DNA of 64,000 nucleotides from Usnea hakonensis (Eukaryota; Ascomycota; Lecanoromycetes; Lecanorales; Parmeliaceae): contig BLJB01000035.1 in the NCBI GenBank assembly GCA_013423325.1, forward strand, positions 1 to 64,000, in the 5' to 3' direction. This document shows, piece by piece, positions 22,201-33,457 of this stretch. A program made the translations under genes and the position numbers. Position 1 is the stretch's first letter; each line of letters opens with the position of its first letter. A model generated the notes under the pieces. It was not told the DNA's origin. It worked only from the letters and a program-made list of their open reading frames with translations, and did not search any database.

Positions 22201-24546
22201 TCACTTCTCGAGTAGAATGGGACCATTCATTGCATCAACTCTTCCGTATTTCTTGTTCCTCGTGGAGATGTCGTAAAACTCATCGGAATTCTCGGCTTGC
22301 ATTAACAGGATGGTTTGTTGAAGCTCGTCCAGATTTTCTCTCAATATAGGGTTTCCAAGCGTATCCACGAATTCAGTAAGATATTGAACATCTTTAGCCA
22401 GAGCAGATACGCCGTTAGGATTGATTCGCTTTACTTCCGTCGACAGAGGCAGAGACAGTATCGTAGTTGCTGCGTGGCTCAGTGCATCGAAATAGATCAG
22501 TTCTTTAATCTCTGTAGGTAATCCCAATAGCACAGAATTCATGATATTTGATAAATATCTCGTCAACGTTTGCATGTAGTTACTGGGCTCCTTCTCAAGC
22601 GTTGGCGCCATCCAGTCATACTCTGCGGTACCGATAAGATCGTCGATTTTGGAATTAACAAGCTCAAAAATCCGCTTTTCTGCGGTTTTCTTGTTGCTGC
22701 GGAACTGGTCTGTGGCATCTAGGCTGACGCTTCCTCCAACAGAAGCGGTAGACCCAGCAGCAGCAAGATATGGCTCCAACTCATGACAGGCAATCTCAAA
22801 ATGTTCTAAATTGATCAAGATCTGGACGATTTGCCCAAGATATTGCGAGTTTAGCCTTTCTACCAATAGGCGACAAACGCTTTCTGAGAGAAGTTCATCT
22901 AGAGAAGTTTTAAGAGTCTCGTCGATAATCCTTCGATGCTGAAAATGGTCGTCGGAGAAAAAATAGAATTGATTGAGGAAGTTGCGGATGTCTATGCAGC
23001 AGAGCGGATACATCTGAGAAAAGGGAAGAACGCACGGGAAGCGCATCTCTTCGCGTGGCTTGTCGGGCGTGTACCAAGTTACATTGACAACCTTGTCATA
23101 CTCAACCAACTTGCTTATTGGCATTGGCATGTAGTCATCGGTCGAGACAATTTCTTGAAAGTCATCACTGAACCGTCTTTTAAGTAATTCGGCATACTTC
23201 TCGAACAATTTCAGCAAAAAAGCATCAAGAGCGGCTACAGGGTAGTTCCAAGACTATGCTTCATCAGAAACCCGGCAAGGCAAGAAAAAGGGCTCCTGTG
23301 TTTCACGTACCTCCATAGTCTGGATGAAGAGCGCGATAACGCCTTTGATTTTGAGTAGCACCTCAGCATTTGTGACTTCGTGCAAGGCTTTTGATATGAG
23401 TGCGATGGCTGCTTGGCACATTGAACGCCAAAGATCATCGACATCAACAGCAGACCTCAATTCCGGAGTCCTTTTCATCGTTGCTTTCTCGACGATCGCG
23501 AAGCCGGCAATGCCCTCTAATAGCTCGCTCAGACTCGCTCCTTCTGCATCGATTAAAGTGATAGCAGAAGGCATGAGCAATTCTTTCTGCTGCTTTCGAG
23601 TGGCAGCATAGCATGTGCGGAACTTGTCCATTTGACCAAGAGCATTGTGAATATGAAGGCACTCAAACAAAGGCGTAAAGTCAACTTGAACATCTTCATT
23701 GTCTAAGATGTCGAATTCCTCCGTCTCATCAGAAACCAATTCAATAGCAGAATTCAGCTTGATGTCGCTGAGGTTGGATAAGGTTTCTACTCGATCCTTC
23801 TGGCGGGTTCTTCTCTGTTCAGTATGGTAAAAGGCCACTTCACCGAGAAACTGAGACGTCTCTCTGATTCGGAAAAGCCATGTATTGAGATCTGTCATGA
23901 CAGCCTCCGCGATGAGCTTCTTGGTTGCGGGAACTGATTTCTGGATCATCTCTGCAATCTTATACTGAGTAACCTCCTTGAGATGAACGTTCTGAAGCTC
24001 ATCAAGAGCTCTCAATGCTGAGTAATGACTTTTCTTGCCCAAAAGATCGTGGACCTGATTAGCTAATCGTAGTACCTCTAAGCAATCACGCAGGGCACGG
24101 GTAGCTTCATCTATATTTTGCCGCACCCCGCGCGAGTCGACAAGGGCCTTCTTCTGCTCAGCCAGGTTTTCGGTACTTGACTGAATCGACTGGTTAAGGG
24201 CCAGGGTCTCGGACGTTAGGCTAATGGTCGCATCGCGCACGTGGAGCAATTGATTGACGGAGCTGACGAAGCCTTGGTGGTTCGTATTGCATATTCGTTC
24301 AATTTCAGCCTCACGATTTGAGGAATATTGTGTTAAGGACTGCAAGAGCTGTTGACCATGACCGCCCTTGCTTACTTCTTTGATCGCTGGCAGAAGTTGG
24401 TTGAAAAAGTCATTGTCGGACGGTGCCTGCACAATCTAGAAGAAGCAGGTATCAGCCATTCTAGGACGGGTTTTAAAGACAGCATGTCTGCCCACCTGCG
24501 GCACAGCATACTCCAGCTCCCTTCGAGAATCAACAATGGAGGGCAT
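22201..24546 (-). CDS. SEC15: Exocyst complex subunit Sec15
   Basis: Component of the octameric exocyst that tethers secretory vesicles at the plasma membrane; Sec15 is the subunit that binds the Rab GTPase Sec4 (family knowledge). Minus-strand exons 24496-24546, 23311-24435, 22201-23253 (2,229 nt, 742 aa). Segments matching the family: ERICNTNHQGFVSSVNQLL near the N-terminus, VDFTPLFECLHIHNALGQ, and in the C-terminal half NVTWYTPDKPREEMRFPCV with FSQMYPLCCIDIRNFLNQFY, where the Sec15 signature is densest. The first exon (17 codons, MPSIVDSRRELEYAVPQ) is needed because the long frame opens only with GTG. Length is close to other fungal Sec15 proteins. Divergent from MEI2-like with a 1.36-kb gap. 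Confidence 0.93.
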
Positions 24547-25905
24547 TTTCGTAATCGGTGAAGTCATTCAACAGACCGGGTTGCTTTCAGCCACGGAAGG
24601 GGGCTAGGTTGAAAATGGCAGTTTAGGAAAATGAGGCCATATCGAACCTTGTGAGTAGCTCCGAAGATGATTGGAGCGTTGCGAACGGAGCCCCTCGGCC
24701 TCCCTAACATACCTATGGAAGGAATCGTAAATGGCTATCTCGGTCAAGTAAAATAGTCTAGATACTTACCTTGGGCATACTCTTTTAGAGATATGGATAG
24801 ACTTCGGCACGGCTTGCCCACTACTTTACTTTGGACGAGGTACTTTATCCCTGCAGCGATCTTCGATACCGGCGGGCGGAGCGCTTAAAGAAAGCTTCCT
24901 AGCCGAACTCCCCTGCAGGCCTAAAAAGTACCTAAAGTACACCGTAAAGTTGAGCCTTAAAACAAGGCCTTCCTCATCGATATTAATTTATTCCTCCAGT
25001 CCCGGTCAATGCCACTCCCTACTTGTGCCATCTAATGCCTTCCAAATACATTTTTGGGTGTTCAATCCTCTCTCAGCTAACGTCCATCTCAACAATTCAC
25101 AACCAATGCAATCCGAGTGTCCAAAACTCCCATTGCAGGTGAACATTAAACTTGCCTTCTCCCGTGTCACCTTACCTTGCAACAGGTTTTCCTCGGTCTG
25201 ATGCGTGAAGTGATGTATTGATCGCCAGTCGAGATGGTCAGGGACTTCCCAACTGGGACGAAGCAGCAGCTAAATCATTAAAGCATAATATTGATACGTA
25301 GAATGTCGTCGTCCGGTAACGGGAAAGGGAAGGGGAAAGGGAAAGGGAAAGGGAAATGGGCCAGACGCAGCAAATCTTGTTCCTCTTTACCGCACCCAGA
25401 GCCCATTTCGCTGCTGGACCGAGGCCCGGATTTATTCGAGTGACAAGTAAGGAAAGGTAACCGTGCCTATTTGTCATGCGTCATGCGTCAATTGCAACTT
25501 TCAACTGGATGCCTTTCCGACTGGACATTGTCATCATCCCGTATCAGCCTTCCTTAGTGTATCGTATCGTATCAGTGAACAACCTTAACTCTTCGCCCAT
25601 CCTTTTGCAATACCTTGCCTACTTACTTCTTCCCCCCCCCCCCCTTTCATGTCCCTGATGAACATTCTTGCCCTCTCCCTCCTCCCAACTGACTGAGTGC
25701 TTGCATTTATTCTTGTCTTCTCCCTTGGACATATATAAGCATTACCTTACACCAGCTGTGAGGAGCTTCTTCTACTGCACCTTTTTGTTTGACATCTTTC
25801 AAACCACCACAAACTCTTGTCCCATCTTCCTTTTGGGAGCCGGTATTGCTGCAAACTGGCCAGACGAATAGTGTTATTGGCTTGGACCAGGCCCACCTGG
25901 ATAAT
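24547..25905. promoter_or_regulatory. Divergent upstream region SEC15/MEI2-like
   Basis: 1,359 bp without a credible gene. Holds a polypurine tract of GGGAAA units (about 25318-25360), a C run (about 25630-25643) and a TATA-like catatataagc (about 25730-25740), 165-175 bp before the MEI2-like ATG. Short motifs aagtacctaaagtac (24928) and gaggtactttatcc (24838) belong to the dispersed motif described under findings. Confidence 0.5.
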
Positions 25906-28900
25906 ATGGCATGCCCTCGTGACCACAATGCCACCTCTGCTAGCCCAAATTCCTCCGAAGAGGTCGAGTCACACCACGGCACCCCAGCAACAAAGCTTTC
26001 TCCATTCTCCCCAGATCAGGTCCTTGATGATCTCAAGCCCGCTAATCAGGGCATCGTGAGGGCCAAGATACCACCGCCCTTTGTTCTTGCGAGGAACCAG
26101 TCCAATTTTGGCCCGAATGGCAACTCTGGAAACTCCATCGTGCCTGGCTCTCAAGATCCCTTCCTTTCGGTCCCTAAATCAAGTTCAAATACGCAAAGCT
26201 CTGGTGATTTATCCAAACTATCACCTAATGCTTCCACGTTCACTCCTACGAGCTTGATTGAGAGTGTCTCCAGCAATGCCACCTCTAGTTCAAGCACTTT
26301 TCGGTATCCCCTCTCGGCTCCAGTATGCGGTACTGGTACTCAAGTTCTAGATTTCATTTCTCCCGTATCTCGTTCACACAACCTCCAATACGGTCCGATA
26401 GGCAAGAAGCCTGTCTCATCTGGCCCACATGATACTACCATATTGCCCCTAGGTCTGCCAGCAGACTGTTCTTTTAGCATTCCTGGCAGGAACGAGGGAT
26501 CCATAAAGCTCGGGCAATTCTCTACCGACGTCTCGAAGTCGAGGTCGTTGAGGGCTGGCCCGGTGAGTAAGGCGACCACCGCGAAGGACATCGAAAAGCT
26601 TTTGGGTGTAAGTTGTGTTGATCTCCGTTTCCGTGAACGACTGACAGGAATTTAGCAATATGCCATCTCATCTACCAACGAAGTTGTATTTTCTGAGCTG
26701 GCTGTTACTGGTCTGTTCTATGTCAGATTTGGAGATATCGGTGATAGTGACAAAGCGTATTCGACTATTAAAGCCTGCCGCCGCGAATGGGACGTTCGGT
26801 ACATCTTACCACAGCAATTTGCCTTCAAATCTCGTCCTGAGAAGCTCCGATCCTCTCTTGTATCAAACTATGAGGGTCAAGTCTTGGTGAAAGCTCAGTA
26901 CACAGGGTCTCCTAGAAAATTTGATGCCGTCAACATCGGACATCTCGTTAGGAAGGCGATCGAAGAAGTCGGCTGTATAATAGCCTTCGAATCGTGTACG
27001 GTGAAGGCCATGGTAGCGACTTATCGAGCAGAGTACTCTAGCGTCAACACCATCGAAAACGCTTTGTCGCGTCTGAATGGTTTAGGTCTCGCGGTAAGAT
27101 TTTCTTCCAGGACCGGGTACGGGTACTTGCAGATGGCTGACTCACACAGATGTGCACCTTGAGCATAACTCTTTACCAGCCTGACCTGCCAATTCTAACA
27201 CAGTGTCCACAAAATTCGCCTGGTCCTTTAATCATAGGACAGGAAACGAGCTTAGAAAGTGATTTGGCTAGCATGAGCCCGTTTGATCGCCTCGACACGT
27301 ATGGTCCAGAGACCTCAAGCTCTTCATCGTACTCTCAGCACCCTTACTCGACTCCGGCTAGTCGGTCTATTACTTATAGCAAAGACTTCACGCGGCAGCA
27401 AACGCCATCGTCTCATCGAAGCTACAACCAAGGCTTCTTGGGCGTAAGCTCCGATCAGAGTCCTTTTAGGAATCCTAACTGTAGCAATTTCCTCAATCCG
27501 GGGCTCCAGTCGCCGATCTGGTCGGCCTTCAATCCTGGTGCTATTGGACAAGAACGCGGAACACCCACACAGCTACATCAGCGTCAAGGATTGGGTCCCC
27601 AGCAAAATAGGGGTCAGCCCAGAATCGGTGGTCGTCAAACCCATGATTATGCCTCTGGCCACCATAATATCGTAGACATTGATCGTATCCGCCGAGGCAT
27701 TGATGTCCGCACAACAGTAAGAAACATGCACTATACATATTTCATCCCCAAGCCAAGCTAATCGTCAGTCGCAGATCATGCTGAGAAATATCCCTAATAA
27801 AATTGACCAAGTATATTGTGCAACATCTCCATATTCGCACTTGAGCTAACATTGCTTAGGATATGCTCAAAGACATCGTAAACGAGTCCAGCTTTGGCAA
27901 GTACGACTTCATGTATTTACGAATTGGTTTGCCCTCTTGCTCGTCCCTCGATGATCGTGGCTAATCAATATTATACAGATTTTGCAAACAACTGCAAGTG
28001 AGTCGTCTCTTTGGTAGGGGTTGCTGGGCATGCAGTCCTTGATACATTTTATCATCTCCTTTGTCGGGGTTCGGGGCGGTTGTCCTTGATGTCTTTCGCT
28101 GGTCTAACAGCTGTCCTTTGCAGTGTTGGCTATGCTTTTATCAATTTTGAGGACGTAAGTAAGAATTGTGCGAAACCAACTTTAGAACGCTGATAGGTGG
28201 ACAGCCCTACTCCATCATCGACGTTAGTACTACTTCGACTCGCACTGACGTTCGAGACGCTCACGTTAACATAGTTCGTGAACGCAAGAGCAGGCCATCG
28301 TTGGTGAGGACAATATGATAACAACTTAGACGACATAGTCGCTGACATCGGCTCAGGAACCGCTACAACAGTGACAAGGTCGCTGAAGTTTCATATGCCA
28401 GTACGCTTGGTCTACGTACATGCTTTCGAATGATTCATTTGACATTTTGCAGCGATCCAAGGCAGAGACTGCCTAATCCAGAAATTCCGAAACAGCTCCG
28501 TCATGCTGGAGCTTCCCTCCTTTCGGCCAAAGGTGCACACACCCTTGGACTGTGCAGAATGAAATCTAACCAAGTTTCCAAAGATCTACCACACTGGCAC
28601 TGGTCCCTTGGCTGGCACCGAAGACGAATTTCCACGCCCCGATAATGAGTCTAAAATGCGTCGCAGTGTTGAAAATGCAGAGCATGTTGGTCCGTTGCAT
28701 TAAGCCTATCCAGCCTCCGCTGCATACTGATTGCTCGCCCGCAGGACTTTTCGCGCCTAGAGCCGGTCAAAACTTTCGCGACGAGCAACGCCGACGTCGG
28801 TCCCAGTATGACCGCGGCACTCGGCTTGCTGAGATCGAGGATTCGTACGAAATTAGTCATGTCGACTGTAGAAACGAGCCAAGTGCACTTCATTCCATCG

Positions 28901-28944
28901 ATCCCTACGGAAGATCTAGAGGCTCCTTCTACCCAGGCTACTGA
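25906..28944 (+). CDS. Mei2-like RNA-binding meiotic regulator
   Basis: Mei2 proteins bind RNA and promote entry into and progress through meiosis in fission yeast; the role here is inferred from similarity. Thirteen exons: 25906-26607, 26656-27093, 27150-27716, 27775-27810, 27860-27926, 27979-27997, 28124-28154, 28205-28222, 28275-28303, 28357-28400, 28453-28532, 28584-28689, 28745-28944 (2,337 nt, 778 aa). Long Ser/Thr-rich N-terminus, then a degenerate RRM region (FSELAVTGLFYVRFGD, from about residue 246). The C-terminal Mei2-type RRM is unmistakable: IMLRNIPNKID, FGKYDFMYLRIDFANNCNVG, YAFINFED, FVNARAGHRW, then DCLIQKFRNSSVMLELPSF and RPK. Nine introns split this part, leaving exons as short as 18 and 19 nt. 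The start is the only in-frame ATG upstream of the conserved region. Confidence 0.92.
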
Positions 28945-29597
28945 GCAAGTCCCTTTTAGCTGGGTGGAAGTGATTCATCCGGCATAGATCTGCTCATGCT
29001 CGAGAACATTGCCCGAGGTCTGAAGGATCTTATTATCGGATTTTGCAGCATTCGAGGTTTTCTTGTACGCCATCAGAAACTACTGCAGCTAGATATGTCA
29101 TCATCACCAGTCGCCTCATTTTGCCCCAGAGGACTAGCCTGTTGGCGTCGTTGAACAGAAAAGGGAAGAAATCTCGATTGTATAAGGAATCGAACTGGAG
29201 GCTTTGATGTGATTGTGGGGGACTCTTTACAAAGTGCAGATATCGATGATGTGGTTTCAGATTTCGCTTCTATCGCTGGGCCTATTTTGCAATACTCAAA
29301 GGCTTGTGGCTGCAGGAGGGATCTCATCGCTTGAGTAGCTTTGTGATTACAATATATAAATCTTGCTCAAATGCGTTCAATAAGTCATCGCAGCAGTTCA
29401 AATTATACCCCGCAAAGAAATTAAGAGCTCATCGGAAAGGTCTATCATACTAATTTTTCCTTAGAGTACTTATTATACCTTATCCAGTTTTCAATGACGG
29501 CTTATGTAATCTCTCGATCCACTCACCAATTGTCTGCTGTATCCTTCCAGGCTCCTTTCCATGTCAACAATGTTGCCTCGTGGTGGCCATCTCTAAG
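28945..29597. other. Intergenic region MEI2-like/RMP1
   Basis: 653 bp between two genes on the same strand. No supported gene; open frames here lack ATG or recognisable sequence. Confidence 0.5.
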
Positions 29598-30364
29598 ATG
29601 GACTTGGAACTTGCCCAATTGCAAGCAACGGATCGTGTCTTCCACCTGCTCCGTCAAAGAAACAAAAACCAGCACCGGCGCTCCAAGTGGTGGAAATGGT
29701 TCTCTATGCTCAAGCGCTGCGTGAGCAATTTGATACACGAAGTTCAAGCAAAAGACAGTTGGCGCGCTCAAGCCCGCGTGCAACACTTGATTCAAGTCTT
29801 GCTGCCAAGATGCCATGCGTAAATCAAGAGAAGGATCTTGAAGCTTTCTCGTCATTTCGGGTCTAATCTGTGCTCAGGTCCTTCACTCAACTGATCCAAG
29901 ATGTTCAGTTCTCAACGCTAGGTCTGACACTCCTCGCAGAGCTTTCTAAGATTTGGTCATCTCTAGCCTCCCATCCCATTCAAGTTGACGATAAAATCAG
30001 CCTTACAACGAAGCTTGCGGGCAGCAGCGATGACATTCCTTTGGCCTTATCCGAGGATGTCGGAGAAGCGGTGGGAAGGAATGCTTTGAGCATCCTTGCT
30101 GATATTGGGACAAATTACATCCCCGCTTTCGATCCTTTCAGGGAACCTGGATGTGTTGCGAATGTTGAGAAGCACCTCGACGGAAGGAAAAGAGCTGGTC
30201 TAGATGCTACTAAACCTGCAAACGCTGAAATCAAAACACCAAAACCAAAATCTAACGCAGCGATTACTGGTCTAAGGCCGGATGCCCGATCAGCGTCTAT
30301 CCCGTGGCAGAGACAGAGGGAGTCGGTGAATGCTATTGACGACCTTTTCCATGGTTTGAGCTGA
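29598..30364 (+). CDS. RMP1: RNase MRP protein subunit Rmp1
   Basis: Rmp1 is the protein specific to RNase MRP, the nucleolar ribonucleoprotein that cleaves pre-rRNA at site A3. Exons 29598-29818 and 29878-30364 (708 nt, 235 aa). The family core is present: LLRQRNKNQHRRSKWWKWFS (residues about 17-36), VLLPRCHASFTQLI across the intron, then QFSTLGLTLLAELSKIWSSL. The C-terminal third is basic and lower in complexity and ends INAIDDLFHGLS-like (here VNAIDDLFHGLS). The intron begins GTAAAT and ends TGCTCAG with a CTAAT branch sequence. Converges on LAS21 with only 71 bp between stop codons. Confidence 0.85.
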
Positions 30365-30435
30365 GCATTGTGAGATTGTTTCTGAAATCTGAGCTACCTA
30401 GAACTCGCTATTGTACAAAATAGAGAATTGGTCTC

Positions 30436-33400
30436 TTATGGGATTCTGACCTGCCAGGAGCCTATCCAGAAAAGCAGGGTACCATAGCCGATGTTAATAC
30501 AGAGATGTTGTCCCACGGTCCACGCCATGCTATAGAGATACTTGGGTGAAAAAACGGTCCAGACGAACAAATGCGCGCGCAAAGCTGTACATGCAAGCAT
30601 GACAAACAGAAGGCTACTGGAGACAAAAGTAGAGAGCAAGGTCAGATGCTGAGTCCACTCTCCATGTCGCTTAGGCTGCCCGTTCAAAAGCAATGTTGTT
30701 GCCGAGGTCCACCACCAGGGTCCCATCCAGTTTCCACAGAAAGTCAATATACCTACAGCGAGCACGTTGTATCCATCGATACCGTTGTAAGCGTTGGAAA
30801 GATCAATGGAGGAGATGGCGTTGGAGCCACCAAAGGCAAAGAATGACACGTGTTGAAAAAGTAGAGATGTCAAAGTTATCTCAATGCTCGAGAGTCGAAG
30901 GTAATCCAGCGTTTGGTACTGTATTTCAAGCAAAAGAAAAAGCGGTATGTTGGTGGCTCGGGATTGAGTCAGGAGAAAAAGGGTGAAGAGGTCGTGGAGA
31001 GGCCGCAAAATATCTAGGATTATTTCAATGAGCCAATTCCCAGTAAGCTTGGACTGTTATCTACCTTCCGTTGCTCGCCCTCTCCGTATCCTTTGATATG
31101 CTGGAGGAACGCCCGTCAGTACCGCCATGATAGCTATGCTTACGAATACAGCTCTTGCCTGAGCTACCAACGATGCTTCTTCCATAGGCCTTAGAACAAT
31201 ATACTCGATGCCTTCAAGGAGTTCTGGAGCATCTGCTTTCGTGAATGCAATTTTAAATCCCAGGGCTGCAATGCCCAAAGCTAGGGAAGCTGCTGTAGCT
31301 AATTGGCGAGATGCCCATGGCACCGCCCTTCTCGAGAGACGTTGGATAACGTCAAGGTATGTTACAAGCACAAGAAGCCATAGTGCCAAATTGTGTGCTG
31401 GGAGTATGGTACCTGCGATATCTGGCTTCCCAGCATGCTTTTGACCCGTTTGATTCCAGACACGAATGATGCGCATAAGTGCCAGCAGCGAAATGGCAAG
31501 GAAGGCCGTCACAGGGTCTGGCAAGATCATGACATTGCGCCTGTATCATATTAGCAAGTCATCTGAGCCGATTGAAATGCAGTTTTTACCGTTTCAAAAC
31601 CAGCCATCCAAGCCAGCTGGAAGAAGCCCAATACCAGAAGTGCTGTTCTTCTTCAACGTAGCTGCTCGCAAACATCATGACACCGTATGAAATGAACACG
31701 AGTGAGATCCATGATCCGGTTGCTGGGGTTTCGAACAAATTTACGGGGACTGTAGCTAACGCTATGACCGTTGCTAGTGCAGCAAGACCGATACCAACAC
31801 CGAGCCTCCACATGTTATAATTGCTGCTTGTGCTGCTCATAACACCTTGGGCATATTTGGAGAACTGCTCACTTTCAGTAACTGTACATATAGAGGCCCG
31901 TCATGATACTTACCCGTGTCAATGTATGCATCGCTGCAGCCGTGTCGATCTGTCCAGGAACGTTGAGTATGCTTCCTGCGTCAGACCAAAGACAACTCAG
32001 CGTCTCTTCAGCGGACCTTGTCGAAGTGCAGTCATCCAAACTTCTCGCCTCGCTAAATGAAAGCCCTGGAAAAGTCCCGCGAATGATTTCTAATATCTGT
32101 CGAGCGTTCTGCAAGAGTAGGCCTATTCTTACGTCTACAAGAGACATCAGCCAGAATTCCCTCACAATTCTCGCATTTTGCTTTCACCAACCTTCGTTCC
32201 AGAAGTCCAGGAGTTTTGGTATGAACACACCCAAGTTGTTGAGCGGTATTGGAAAGCCCAGTAAGCCAGCAAGGGTGGGCACAATATCTGACTGTTCGAC
32301 TGTAGTGTAGTAGCTAAAATTGGACTTGGGCAAGGCAATTGGGCAGTTGGAACCTTTGGAAATAGTTTGCATCTTGGGAGACATTAAGACCAGCGCTGGG
32401 GAGGTCTCGCCATCTGTCGAGCCCCCATGGTTCCCAGCGTCATTCATGCCATGATCACCGCATATGACAAAGAGCGTAGACTGGAGATGGTCCTCCGTCT
32501 CTATGGCTCGATAGATTTGTTCAACAACGCCATCCATCTCTGACTGTTTCGGAACCATATGAGGACTAGGTCGATTAGTCCTCCTAGCTAAACATGACTT
32601 GATATAAGTAGAGAAGGCTACCTTCGTGGCCCAGATTTATGCCCAATATGATCAAGGCCAAGATAATGCATGATCATGCCATTCCAGTCGTTCCGCTGCA
32701 GCTCTGAATGGATGTTCCTTGTCACATTATCATCTACTTCGGTAAAATCCTGGCAACTGATTCTTAGTACTGCTATTTCTACTATACATTTCCTGAAAGA
32801 ACAACAACTGACCGATACGAAAAAGCTTGAAGTACCATCGACACGAAGAAAGGTATCAGGAAACAGTTTAAGCCAGGTATCATCCCCATACATGACCAGG
32901 TTTCCTCCTTGCTTGTCCTTCAATTGAGCGAGCCAGGTATCCTGACTTGCAAGATTAGAAGTCGTATCTGATTCGGCAAAATTGAGGATAACGTCGAGGA
33001 ACGAAGGGATGGATCCGGTCGTGATTGCTTTGACTCTGGGCATGGTAATGGTAGGCGAGGTTGCATGGGCGGTAAAAGGCAAGGCTGCGCCGGATCTTAT
33101 GAGGCTGGAAAGGTCAATTCGCCTCTAGAGAGACTTGAAGCAAGGAATAGACAGCTCACGCTTGAGTAAATTTGAAGCCCGACTCGTGAGAGTAGACGAA
33201 GTCACTAGAAACTTCATAAGAATTGAGAGACGCCGATGAAGGATAGAGGTCAACCTCCTGAGCGCATCCACCACCATGAATATAACCTTGTCGAAAGGTG
33301 CTGATTCAAGCTGGCCACCATCGGCCGCGTCTTGAAATGTAGCTTTTCCTGGTACGAAAAGTTTATAAGGAAAAAAGCCAGTTGCGAAGACCAAGACAGC

Positions 33401-33457
33401 GAGGGGCATCAGCAGGTTTGCGAGGGTGAGTAGGGTCACCGAAAGGTGTTGCGACAT
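30436..33457 (-). CDS. LAS21: GPI ethanolamine phosphate transferase 2 (Las21/Gpi7)
   Basis: ER membrane enzyme that adds phosphoethanolamine to the second mannose of GPI anchors. Minus-strand exons 33255-33457, 33160-33204, 32813-33104, 32622-32749, 32192-32565, 31914-32134, 31590-31864, 31065-31540, 30436-31013 (2,592 nt, 863 aa; yeast Las21 is of similar size). N-terminal hydrophobic anchor (LLTLANLLMPLAVLVFATGF), then the alkaline-phosphatase-type catalytic domain: VIFMVVDALRSDFVY with the metal-binding Asp, PTITMPRVKAITTGSIPSF with the Thr nucleophile region, YLGLDHIGHKSGP and FVICGDHGMNDAGNHGG. The C-terminal half carries multiple membrane segments. Internal exons include one of 45 nt. 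Divergent from the SIZ-type gene across 1.8 kb. Confidence 0.94.

Noticed and set aside
25318..25360. GGGAAA-rich tract as a CRISPR-like or regulatory array
   Set aside because: Continuous polypurine run without spacers; a simple repeat in the MEI2-like upstream region.
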